Below, one piece after another: positions 14,531-21,019 of a stretch of DNA of 21,637 nt (position 1 is the first letter of the stretch; every line of letters begins with the position of its first letter). The stretch covers positions 1 to 21,637 of the forward strand of contig USIH01000020.1 in the NCBI GenBank assembly GCA_900554705.1, read 5' to 3'. The notes under the pieces were generated by a model, which made no database searches, had not been told where the DNA came from, and saw only the letters and a list, made by a program, of their open reading frames with translations. This DNA comes from an uncultured Eubacteriales bacterium (GTDB lineage: Bacteria > Bacillota > Clostridia > Oscillospirales > Oscillospiraceae). A program made the translations under genes and the position numbers.

Positions 14531-15157
14531 ATGAAAAACGACAAGTTCAAAAGCATCCGCAGCTTCCTGAAGGAGAAGGGCTACTACATAGTCCTGCTTC
14601 TTTGTGCAGCGGCTGTGGGAGTGTCCGGTTATTTACTTTTGAAGGGCGGCGGCAGTGAAACGCCGAGCGTGACGGTGACGCAGTTCCCGTCGGAGCGGGA
14701 GGTCATCGCGACGCAGCCGCTCGTAACGCAGGTGCCGTCAACGCAGGAGCCGGAGATCCGGCTGGAGTGGAAGCGCCCGCTCGACGGCGCGCTGAAAAAA
14801 ACGTTCAGCGCGGAACATCTGGCCTACAACGAGACGACGCGCGACTGGCGCACGCATGAGGGCGCGGACTATGAGGCCTCGGAGGGGCAGACCGTCTGCG
14901 CGGCCGCCGACGGCACGGTCTATACCGTCTATGAGGACGACGACCTCGGCATGACCGTCGTCCTGCAGCACACGCAGGGCTATACCAGTCACTACGCGAA
15001 CCTCGACAAGACGCTTTCCGTGCGCGTGGGCGACACCGTGCGGGCAGGCGACGCGCTGGGCAAGGTCGGCACGACCGCCAACGCCGAAAAATCGGCGCAC
15101 CTGCACTTCGCCGTCTATCTCGACCATACGCCGATCGATCCGGAAACGCTCTTTTGA
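14531..15157 (+). CDS. M23 family metallopeptidase, SpoIIQ-like
   Basis: A 208-residue single-pass membrane protein with a short basic cytoplasmic tail (1-18), a membrane helix (about 19-37), a Thr/Gln/Pro-rich linker and a C-terminal M23 (lysostaphin-type) domain (about 80-208). Zinc-site residues are present: H109 and D113 in HEGAD, and H192 in HLHF, with H154 in SHYANL also conserved. The layout matches SpoIIQ, the forespore membrane protein that meets SpoIIIAH across the intermembrane space. The SigF-like promoter supports that reading. The ATG at 14531 is chosen because GGAGG lies 10 bases before it; an in-frame GTG at 14510 lies upstream of the ribosome site. A vegetative wall-remodelling M23 enzyme is the alternative. 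Confidence 0.88.
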   Translation: MKNDKFKSIRSFLKEKGYYIVLLLCAAAVGVSGYLLLKGGGSETPSVTVTQFPSEREVIATQPLVTQVPSTQEPEIRLEWKRPLDGALKKTFSAEHLAYNETTRDWRTHEGADYEASEGQTVCAAADGTVYTVYEDDDLGMTVVLQHTQGYTSHYANLDKTLSVRVGDTVRAGDALGKVGTTANAEKSAHLHFAVYLDHTPIDPETLF

Positions 15158-15165
15158 GAAAGCAA

Positions 15166-15197
15166 GGAACCGTCCCCCAAAAAATGGGGACGGTTCC
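15166..15197. terminator. Bidirectional terminator-like hairpin (GGGGACGGTTCC type)
   Basis: A 12-bp perfect stem (15166-15177 with 15186-15197) lies between the convergent M23 gene and zinc-ribbon gene, with T-runs on both sides. The arm GGGGACGGTTCC recurs, from memory, in intergenic regions of many Clostridia, so this may be a dispersed repeat serving as a terminator. Confidence 0.8.
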
Positions 15198-15202
15198 CTG
15201 TT

Positions 15203-16018
15203 TTATTGGAGCGGCTTCCAGCTGAAGAACAGAAAAATATCGTAGTGCGCCGCGCCTTCCCATGTTCGCTCGCGTACCTCGCTCGTCACCCAAAGCTCCG
15301 TCAGGGCGAGCGGCACGGCACACGATGCGCGGCTGATCGCCGCCGTCGTTCCGGCGTCCGTCCGCGCGGCCGCCGGATCGTCAACGGGGAGCTTTTCCGC
15401 CACGCTCCACTCGACCGGCAGCGCTTCGCCGAACGTCTGCGGTGAAAGCACGCCATTCCCTTCGCACACCGCCACCGTGACGCACTGCGCAATGCGCCGT
15501 CCGTCCGCCAGCGTGTCGTCCGTCAGATCGGTCAGCTGCACAAGCAGCCCCTCGTCCAAGAACCAAAGCTCCATCGCAGCGCCCGACAGCGCCACATAGG
15601 CCGTATAGCGCAGCGGCTCATCCGACAGGCACCACATCCGCATCGGATCCCAAAGCGCCTGCGCGTCCAGCTCCCGCGTCACCTGATCGGCGTCGAACAT
15701 CAACGAGTTCGGCCTCGCTACGGGCGCCGACTCGGACACAGCGGTCTGCACCGTCGCTGGGACGGCTTCCGTCGTCGTGGGCACTGCCTCCGCTGCCGTG
15801 GGCGCGGCGCTTTCCGTAGGCGTGCCGCGCGGAGTCTCGCCCCGCTTCGGCAGAAATAGTAGCAGTAACAGTGCAAGCGCCGCCAAGACCGGCAGGAGCC
15901 AAAGCCATTTTCTGCGCACGCGGATACGGATCGGCTGCTTCTCCTGCAAGGGCTTCATGCAATACAGGCAGAAGCGGGCGTTTTCCTGAAGCCGCGCGCC
16001 ACAATAGGGACAGTTCAT
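15203..16018 (-). CDS. Zinc-ribbon membrane protein of unknown function
   Basis: A 271-residue protein with an N-terminal zinc ribbon (C3, C6, C17, C20), a basic segment, one membrane helix (about 38-56), a Thr/Ala/Pro-rich linker (about 60-100) and an extracytoplasmic C-terminal domain with no family I can name. The domain has alternating hydrophobic strands, and the protein ends in an aromatic-rich segment (YDIFLFFSWKPLQ). The ATG overlaps the stop of the HTH gene by one base (TGATG), so it is cotranscribed and coupled with that regulator. A cytoplasmic zinc ribbon joined to an outside domain suggests signal relay or scaffolding, but this is conjecture. Confidence 0.8.
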   Translation of the reverse strand: MNCPYCGARLQENARFCLYCMKPLQEKQPIRIRVRRKWLWLLPVLAALALLLLLFLPKRGETPRGTPTESAAPTAAEAVPTTTEAVPATVQTAVSESAPVARPNSLMFDADQVTRELDAQALWDPMRMWCLSDEPLRYTAYVALSGAAMELWFLDEGLLVQLTDLTDDTLADGRRIAQCVTVAVCEGNGVLSPQTFGEALPVEWSVAEKLPVDDPAAARTDAGTTAAISRASCAVPLALTELWVTSEVRERTWEGAAHYDIFLFFSWKPLQ

Positions 16019-16440
16019 CAGCCCAGCGTCTCCATTTCGTAGTCATACAGCAGGTCGTTGATCTGCGCCACGCTCAGCTGCCTGCACAGGCCGTAGATAA
16101 CGACGCAGTCAAACGGATTCTTCGCGTAAAGCGGCGCGTAGCCGGAGGATTTCAGCAGCGTCTGTGTCTCGTCAAGGGACAGCTGCATCCCGACGGCAAG
16201 ACACAGCAGCTTCCCGCGCTCCGGCAGGCGCAGACCGGAAAAGATCTGGTAGCCGTAGACCTCGGACAGCTCCGCGCGGCGGATCGCGTCGGCCTTTTTG
16301 ATGCCGTGCCGCTTGACCAGCTCGCCCAAGCACTCGGAAAGGCTGCGGCGGGGCAGCTCCTGCGCGTTGTCCTGATAAAAGCGGCGAAAATCGGAGCAGT
16401 CTTGCAGCTCCTGAAGCAGCCGCGCGGTATCCTTCGCCAT
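16018..16440 (-). CDS. Small HTH-type regulator of a gut-Clostridia family
   Basis: A 140-residue protein with an XRE-like helix-turn-helix in its middle (about 40-80: KKADAIRRAELSEVYGYQIF, then LRLPERGKLLCLAVGMQL) and a helical C-terminal part (SLDETQTLLKSSGYAPLY, then DCVVIYGL). I recall this type beside Ser/Thr kinase genes in gut Firmicutes; a kinase-like gene lies 1.6 kb upstream here. The ATG has GAGGTGA at good spacing and a clear promoter. It is the first gene of a two-gene unit with the zinc-ribbon protein. Confidence 0.82.
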   Translation of the reverse strand: MAKDTARLLQELQDCSDFRRFYQDNAQELPRRSLSECLGELVKRHGIKKADAIRRAELSEVYGYQIFSGLRLPERGKLLCLAVGMQLSLDETQTLLKSSGYAPLYAKNPFDCVVIYGLCRQLSVAQINDLLYDYEMETLG

Positions 16441-16458
16441 AAAATCACCTCTTTCTTC

Positions 16459-16487
16459 ACTTTAACACAGTTTCTCCCCCGCGTCAA
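16459..16487 (-). promoter_or_regulatory. SigA-type promoter for the HTH/zinc-ribbon unit
   Basis: On the minus strand TTGACG (16487-16482), 17 bp and TAAAGT (16464-16459). It shares GATTGACGCGG over the -35 with the promoter of the XRE gene. Confidence 0.75.
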
Positions 16488-16574
16488 TCGCAATGTCGAG
16501 CCGTCTCCGCAAACCGCCGCCGCGTAATCAACCGATACGGGACGCACGCAAAGCGCTGGCACAAAACGACACGG

Positions 16575-16613
16575 AAAAACGGCGTTCTATGCTCGCAGCA
16601 TAGGACGCCGTTT
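16575..16613 (-). terminator. Terminator after the XRE regulator
   Basis: A long stem (16578-16592 with 16598-16612, one mismatch, 5-nt loop) lies about 22 bases past the XRE stop. On the minus strand it is followed by a T-run (complement of 16575-16579). Confidence 0.85.
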
Positions 16614-16634
16614 CCGTTTTCTGGTATAATCTTG

Positions 16635-16970
16635 TTACAGTTCGTCGATCTTCTCCGCCAGCGCCTTGACCGCGCTGAGAAACGCCCTGACCTGCCTCTC
16701 GTTTTTGCCTTGCAGCATGGTGAGGATCGCAGAGAAGGCCATTTTCGGCTCGGCCGCGGCATCCAGAAGAAGCTGATCGACCCCGATCTCCAGCGCGGAG
16801 GCAATGTGAAACGTCGTTTGCAGAGAAGGCACGCGCGTCCCGCGCTCGATATGCCCGATGTGCGCGGTCGAAAGCCCGCAAAGCTCGCCCAGCTTTTCCT
16901 GCGTCAGACCCTTTTTCAGCCGCGCCGCGCGGACGCGTCGGCCGATCGCCTTGTAATCCATCTCCTGCAA
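16635..16970 (-). CDS. XRE-family helix-turn-helix regulator
   Basis: About 111 residues with an N-terminal XRE DNA-binding domain (GRRVRAARLKKGLTQEKLGE, then LSTAHIGHIERGTRVPSL) and a C-terminal helical tail. I chose the TTG at 16970 as the start because GAGGTGA sits five bases before it, the same spacing as in the neighbouring HTH gene. A GTG at 16979 overlaps that ribosome site, and the ATG at 16961 sits too far from it. It is transcribed away from the lipoprotein gene, with overlapping palindromes between the two promoters, so it may control that promoter and its own. Confidence 0.9.
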   Translation of the reverse strand: MQEMDYKAIGRRVRAARLKKGLTQEKLGELCGLSTAHIGHIERGTRVPSLQTTFHIASALEIGVDQLLLDAAAEPKMAFSAILTMLQGKNERQVRAFLSAVKALAEKIDEL

Positions 16971-16987
16971 TCGTTTCACCTCTTTCC

Positions 16988-17016
16988 CTATTATTCTACA
17001 AAAAATGCCGCGTCAA
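16988..17016 (-). promoter_or_regulatory. SigA-type promoter for the XRE gene
   Basis: On the minus strand TTGACG (17016-17011), 17 bp and TAATAG (16993-16988). An alternative reading is TTGATT (17020-17015), 16 bp and TAGAAT (16998-16993). Confidence 0.6.
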
Positions 17017-17026
17017 TCAATGAACC

Positions 17027-17040
17027 ATTCGAATTAATTC
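17027..17040. promoter_or_regulatory. Overlapping palindromes between divergent promoters (candidate operator)
   Basis: ATTCGAAT (17027-17034) and GAATTAATTC (17031-17040) are overlapping perfect palindromes. They lie exactly between the -35 of the XRE promoter and the -35 of the lipoprotein promoter, a typical place for a divergent-promoter operator. Confidence 0.45.
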
Positions 17041-17069
17041 TTGACTAAAGGCATTATTTTGGTTATAGT
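17041..17069 (+). promoter_or_regulatory. SigA-type promoter for the lipoprotein gene
   Basis: TTGACT (17041-17046), 17 bp and TATAGT (17064-17069). Transcription should begin near 17076, leaving a leader of about 119 nt. The leader can form a hairpin (17125-17130 with 17153-17158, and inside it 17136-17140 with 17144-17148). Confidence 0.78.
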
Positions 17070-17194
17070 AGACAAAGAGGGGCGAAAAAAGGCGGACACT
17101 TGACATGGCGGCAGAAGCACCCGCTTCCCGCAGCCGGAGCGGCGCTCCCCTTCGGGAAACCGGTTAAAAAATAAAAAAGAAAGAGGAAACACAC

Positions 17195-17824
17195 ATGAAA
17201 AAGGTACTTAGCGTAATTCTGGCACTGATCCTTTGCCTCTCGGCGCTGGTCGGGTGCGGCTCGGGCGGCGGCAGCTCGACTGCAACGAAGGCGCGCAAAA
17301 CCACAAGCGAGCCTGTTACGACAAGCGAGCCTGTTACGACCGTGGCTCCCGCAGTCACGGAGGCGCGCAAAACCAGCCGCATGACGTCTACGCAATACTA
17401 CACGAAGGCAAAGGCCGCCCTTGAGGGCGCGGGCTGCGACGACGTCTCTTCGATGTATCCGGCAGCGGATGCAAAGCAGCGGTTTGACTGCCTAAACGGC
17501 ACGATCACCGTTCAGATCGAAAACGACGGCGACTATGTGGATAGTATCTTATGCATCTGCGAGGATGAAACCGCCCTGAGCATGGCCTTCCAGGGTCAAG
17601 AATCGCTTCTTGGGCTGCTTGGCGTGCTCGCTGTCCCGATGATGCCGGTGTACAGCGGCGGGGAGACCAGCAGTCTGCTCTCGGCGCTGCTTGCCGGTGA
17701 GCAGACCAGCGATAGCGGCGTGACCTACCGCATCACAAATGCGGGAGATTGGCGCTTCGCTCTTGCCACTCCGTCCTCCGACGCATACGTTGCCATCGTC
17801 GCCTACTATATGGGCGGCGAATAA
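17195..17824 (+). CDS. Lipoprotein of unknown function
   Basis: A 209-residue lipoprotein. The signal peptide ends in a lipobox, LVGC, with the lipidated cysteine at C21. A low-complexity Ser/Thr/Pro linker follows (about 22-63), including a perfect tandem repeat of TSEPVT. The rest (about 65-209) is a globular domain with three cysteines that I do not recognise. An AGAGGAAA ribosome site precedes the ATG. It is transcribed from its own promoter, divergent from the XRE gene, and ends in a strong terminator. Location outside the membrane is well supported; function is unknown. Confidence 0.88.
   Translation: MKKVLSVILALILCLSALVGCGSGGGSSTATKARKTTSEPVTTSEPVTTVAPAVTEARKTSRMTSTQYYTKAKAALEGAGCDDVSSMYPAADAKQRFDCLNGTITVQIENDGDYVDSILCICEDETALSMAFQGQESLLGLLGVLAVPMMPVYSGGETSSLLSALLAGEQTSDSGVTYRITNAGDWRFALATPSSDAYVAIVAYYMGGE
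17303..17338 (+). repeat. Perfect 18-bp tandem duplication in the lipoprotein linker
   Basis: Two identical, adjacent 18-bp copies (17303-17320 and 17321-17338), each encoding TSEPVT in frame. Their identity at every base points to a recent duplication. Confidence 0.95.
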
Positions 17825-17886
17825 GAGATTGGTCAAACGCTTCTTTATTCCTCTACCCTTGTGAAATAGCCCTCCGATACCAAATC

Positions 17887-17920
17887 GGGCGGCAGGGGAG
17901 CTTCCCCTGCCGCCCTTGTT
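17887..17920. terminator. Terminator between the lipoprotein and kinase-like genes
   Basis: A 13-bp perfect GC-rich stem (17887-17899 with 17903-17915, 3-nt loop) is followed on the plus strand by TTGTTTCATTTT. It lies 63 bases past the lipoprotein stop and could also serve the opposing kinase-like gene. Confidence 0.8.
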
Positions 17921-17959
17921 TCATTTTGGCGCGCTGCGCCTCCGCGCTTATGAAGTAAA

Positions 17960-18029
17960 AACTCCCTCTGACAAGGAAGTTCTTGAATCTTCCGCCGCAC
18001 CCAAGGCTCCTCTGTGTAAGGGGAGGCTT
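17960..18029. repeat. Two imperfect hairpins, possible dispersed repeat element
   Basis: One hairpin pairs 17960-17966 with 17975-17981 (six of seven pairs). A second pairs 18003-18010 with 18022-18029 (seven of eight). The second arm AAGGCTCC/GGAGGCTT resembles intergenic repeats I recall from gut Clostridia. They lie downstream of the kinase-like gene. Confidence 0.4.
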
Positions 18030-18053
18030 TGAAGGTGCCGTTTTCTTTCCGCG

Positions 18054-18758
18054 TCAGAGCGCGGCGAGCAGCGCCTCGGCGCTGGAATAGCGTCCGGCGG
18101 GGTCGATCTGCGTGCATTTGCGGACGATACGCCCGATGCGCCCGCTTGCCAGCCGCTTGGCCGGATGCTCGCCGGTGCACATGACGTTGAGCAGCACACC
18201 CAGCGCGAAGACGTCCGTCCGCGCATCGCACGTCCCGATGCCAAGCTGTTCATAGGCGGCATAGCCGATCGTCCCGAGCGCCTCGGTCGTCCGCCGCGCG
18301 CCCTGCGCGGTCAGCTCGGAGGCGTCGAGGTCGATGAGCTTGACCTCGCCCGACGCCGTGACCATCACGTTTTCGGGCTTGATGTCCCGATGGATGATGC
18401 CGCATTGATGCAGCGCGGCGGCTGCCGCGCAGACCTTGCGGAGCACCGACGACGCGCCGCGCGCGGTATACAGCCCCGTTTCGAGCACCTGCGCGACGCT
18501 CAGGCCGTCGACCGCCTCCTCCAGCACGAGCTGCCCGTCCGAAAAATGCAGGCTGTCGTAGACCTCCGGCAGATTCGGGTGGCGCGCCGTGGTCAGCAGG
18601 TCGTAGGCAGGCACGCTCTTCTCATAGCGCCGAAGGATCAGGTCGCGCGCAAGCGTCCGGTGGCGCAGGCGCAGCACGGCCGCGCCGTCCTTCTCCGAAA
18701 GCGTCCGGACGATGCGATAGGTCTGCCGGATGCGCGCAAGCGCTTCCTCTGTCCGCAT
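18054..18758 (-). CDS. Divergent Ser/Thr protein kinase-like protein
   Basis: A 234-residue cytoplasmic protein that is essentially one compact eukaryotic-type kinase domain. The catalytic loop is intact: HRDIKPEN at 123-130 with D125, K127 and N130. The metal-binding motif is DLD (143-145) instead of DFG; D143 is kept. D182 and R223 of the C-lobe are present. The N-lobe is unusual: no glycine-rich loop, Arg near residue 43 where the VAIK lysine should be, and no clear helix-C Glu. It has no membrane segment or sensor domain. The ATG follows a GGGAGGG ribosome site, and its promoter overlaps the phoU stop. It may be an active atypical kinase or a pseudokinase. Confidence 0.85.
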   Translation of the reverse strand: MRTEEALARIRQTYRIVRTLSEKDGAAVLRLRHRTLARDLILRRYEKSVPAYDLLTTARHPNLPEVYDSLHFSDGQLVLEEAVDGLSVAQVLETGLYTARGASSVLRKVCAAAAALHQCGIIHRDIKPENVMVTASGEVKLIDLDASELTAQGARRTTEALGTIGYAAYEQLGIGTCDARTDVFALGVLLNVMCTGEHPAKRLASGRIGRIVRKCTQIDPAGRYSSAEALLAAL

Positions 18759-18785
18759 GGCCGTCCCTCCCCCGCTTTTTTCTCT

Positions 18786-18814
18786 ATTGTAGCAGGCGGG
18801 GCGGGGCGCGTCAA
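18786..18814 (-). promoter_or_regulatory. SigA-type promoter for the kinase-like gene
   Basis: On the minus strand TTGACG (18814-18809), 17 bp and TACAAT (18791-18786). The -35 overlaps the last codons and stop of phoU, so this gene can be expressed apart from the pst operon. Confidence 0.78.
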
Positions 18815-19443
18815 CCCAATTCGCCGGTGACGGAGAAGACGACCCACTTGGCGATATTGACCGCGTGGTCGCCGATGCGCTCAAGATACTTGGCCACCAT
18901 GAGAAGATCGGCGGCGTTCGCGCTGCACGGGTCGGCCGCACGGATGCGCGCGATCAGCGCATCCTTTACGCGCAGGAACGCGCCGTCGACCACGTCGTCG
19001 TAGGCGATGACGCTGCGCGCCTTTTCCGTGTCGGCGTGCAGGAAGGCGTCCACGCTCTCGTCGACCATGAAGATCACGCCGCGCGCCATCTCCGAGTAGG
19101 TCTCGCCCTGCGCCGGAGGGGCGCTTTTCTGCACGATGTCGGCGATGTCGGCCGACTGGTTGCCGATGCGCTCCATATCCGTGACCATTTTGAGCGCGGC
19201 GGAGATCACGCGAAGATCCGCCGCGACGGGCTGCTGGCGCAGCAGGAGCTTGAGGCAAAGCGTTTCGACCTCGCGCTCGCGGCGGTCGATCTGCGCGGCG
19301 TGCTCCTGCACCTCGGCGGCAAGGGGCGCGTCGCCGCTTAAAAACGCGCGCGCGGCCTTGGCAATGGCCTGCTCGCACAGCGCGCCGAGCTGGGCAAGCT
19401 CACTGTGCAGCTGGGCAAGCTGACCGTCAAACGTCTTTCGCAT
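18811..19443 (-). CDS. phoU: Phosphate signalling regulator PhoU
   Basis: A 210-residue helical protein made of two PhoU three-helix repeats. Conserved segments are ISAALKMVTDMERIGNQSADIA in the first half and LMVAKYLERIGDHAVNIA in the second, each with the metal-binding E/D pattern (MERIGNQ; LERIGDH). PhoU restrains the PstSCAB importer and, where present, the PhoR kinase. It overlaps pstB by one base (TAATG), so it is the last gene of the pst operon. No phoB or phoR gene is in this window. Confidence 0.95.
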   Translation of the reverse strand: MRKTFDGQLAQLHSELAQLGALCEQAIAKAARAFLSGDAPLAAEVQEHAAQIDRREREVETLCLKLLLRQQPVAADLRVISAALKMVTDMERIGNQSADIADIVQKSAPPAQGETYSEMARGVIFMVDESVDAFLHADTEKARSVIAYDDVVDGAFLRVKDALIARIRAADPCSANAADLLMVAKYLERIGDHAVNIAKWVVFSVTGELG

Positions 19444-20186
19444 TATCCAAACCTCCCCGTAATATAGGCCTCCGTCCGCTTATCCTGCGGATGGGAGAAG
19501 ATCGTCTCCGTCGGGGCGAACTCCACGAGCTTGCCCAGCAGGAAGAAGGCGGTGCGGTCGGAAATGCGCAGCGCCTGCTGCATATTATGCGTGACGATCA
19601 CGATGGTATAGCGCTCGCGCAGAGTCTCGATCAGCTCCTCGATCTTACCCGTGGAGATCGGGTCAAGGGCGCTGGTCGGCTCGTCCATGAGCAGGGTCTC
19701 CGGCTCGACGGCAAGGGCGCGCGCGATGCACAGGCGCTGCTGCTGTCCGCCCGACAGGCGCAGCGCGGATCTTTTCAGGCAGTCCTTCGTCTCGTCCCAG
19801 ATGGCGGCGGCGGTGAGCGACTGCTCCACGATCCGATCCAGCTCGGCGCGCTTCTTCACGCCGTGGATACGCGGGCCGTAGGCGACGTTGTCATAGATGC
19901 TCATGGGAAAGGGGTTCGGCTTCTGGAACACCATGCCGACGCGGCGGCGCAGCTGGGTCACGTCCAGCTCGCGCACGTCCTGTCCGTCCAGAAGCACCTT
20001 GCCCTCGGTGCGGCAGCTCGGAACGAGGTCGTTCATGCGGTTGATCGTCTTGAGGAAGGTGGATTTTCCGCAGCCGGACGGTCCGATGAGGGCGGTGACG
20101 GACGCGGCGGGGATGTCCATATTGACGTCAAAGAGCGCCTGCTTCTCCCCGTACCAGAGGTTCAGCCCCTGAATTTGAAGACTCAT
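19443..20186 (-). CDS. pstB: Phosphate ABC transporter ATP-binding protein
   Basis: A 247-residue ABC ATPase that powers phosphate import. Walker [10 protein letters not shown] is at 35-43, the signature LSGGQQQR at 144-151, Walker B LLMDEP at 165-170, and the switch His at H200. [20 protein letters not shown] (85-104) is characteristic of PstB among ABC proteins. It overlaps pstA by ATGA and phoU by one base. Length matches the family. Confidence 0.97.
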   Translation of the reverse strand: MSLQIQGLNLWYGEKQALFDVNMDIPAASVTALIGPSGCGKSTFLKTINRMNDLVPSCRTEGKVLLDGQDVRELDVTQLRRRVGMVFQKPNPFPMSIYDNVAYGPRIHGVKKRAELDRIVEQSLTAAAIWDETKDCLKRSALRLSGGQQQRLCIARALAVEPETLLMDEPTSALDPISTGKIEELIETLRERYTIVIVTHNMQQALRISDRTAFFLLGKLVEFAPTETIFSHPQDKRTEAYITGRFG

Positions 20187-21019
20187 AGTTCTCTCCTTTT
20201 CTTTCGGTAGCGCGTGAGCGCCGACACGCCCAGATGCAGCAGCAGCATCAGCGCCAGCAGCACCACGGTGATGGCAAAGGCGACGTCGAAGTTGCCGTCC
20301 TCACCGGCGTAGAGGTAGAGCGCGACGGTCAGCGTCGCGGCGGAGGAATGCAGCGCCTCGCCGAAGCCGAGCAGCTTCAGGCCGAAGCCCGCCGTAAAGA
20401 GCAGCGCCGCCGACTCGCCGAGGATGCGTCCCACGGCAAGGATGCAGCCGGTGACCATGCCGTCCCACGCGTTGGGCAGGACGACGGTGCGGATCATGTG
20501 CCACTTCCCGCTGCCCAGCGCGAGCGCGCCTTCGCGGTAGCTCTGCGGCACGGTCTTGAGGCTTTCGCGGGTGTTGGTGAGGATGGTGGGCAGCACCATC
20601 ATGGCAAGCGTCAGGCCGCCGGCAAGGATGCCCTGCCGCAGCCCCAGAAGCTGCGTGAACAGCAGCATACCGGCAAGACCGAAGAGGATCGAGGGAATGC
20701 CCGTGAGCGTCTCGGAGGCAAAGCCGATGACCGAGGCGACGCGGCTGTTTGCGGCATATTCCGTCAGGTAGATCGCCGCGCCGACGCCCAGCGGCAGCGC
20801 GACGGCCATGGTCACGACGATGAGGTAGAGGGTGTTGAGCAGGTTCGGCAGGATGCCGACCGTGCCGCGCAGATAGCTCGTCTGTCCGCTGAGCATCCCC
20901 CACGTCAGGTGCGGCAGGCCGCGCCAGAGCAGGTAGCCCAGAAGCGCGAGCAGCAGCAGGCACGTCAGACCGGCGCACAGGTACATTGCGGCATAGCGGA
21001 GAAAATCGCGCCGTTTCAT
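20183..21019 (-). CDS. pstA: Phosphate ABC transporter permease PstA
   Basis: A 278-residue inner-membrane permease with about six membrane segments. The ABC-coupling EAA-type loop is visible as [21 protein letters not shown], followed by [13 protein letters not shown], both typical of PstA. It forms the channel with PstC. A strong AAGGAGG lies just before the ATG, inside the 3' end of pstC (4-nt overlap). It also overlaps pstB by 4 nt, so all pst genes here are translationally coupled. Confidence 0.96.
   Translation of the reverse strand: MKRRDFLRYAAMYLCAGLTCLLLLALLGYLLWRGLPHLTWGMLSGQTSYLRGTVGILPNLLNTLYLIVVTMAVALPLGVGAAIYLTEYAANSRVASVIGFASETLTGIPSILFGLAGMLLFTQLLGLRQGILAGGLTLAMMVLPTILTNTRESLKTVPQSYREGALALGSGKWHMIRTVVLPNAWDGMVTGCILAVGRILGESAALLFTAGFGLKLLGFGEALHSSAATLTVALYLYAGEDGNFDVAFAITVVLLALMLLLHLGVSALTRYRKKRREL

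Noticed and set aside
17303..17338. Start of a CRISPR or other repeat array
   Set aside because: There are only two adjacent copies with no spacers, in frame inside a lipoprotein linker.
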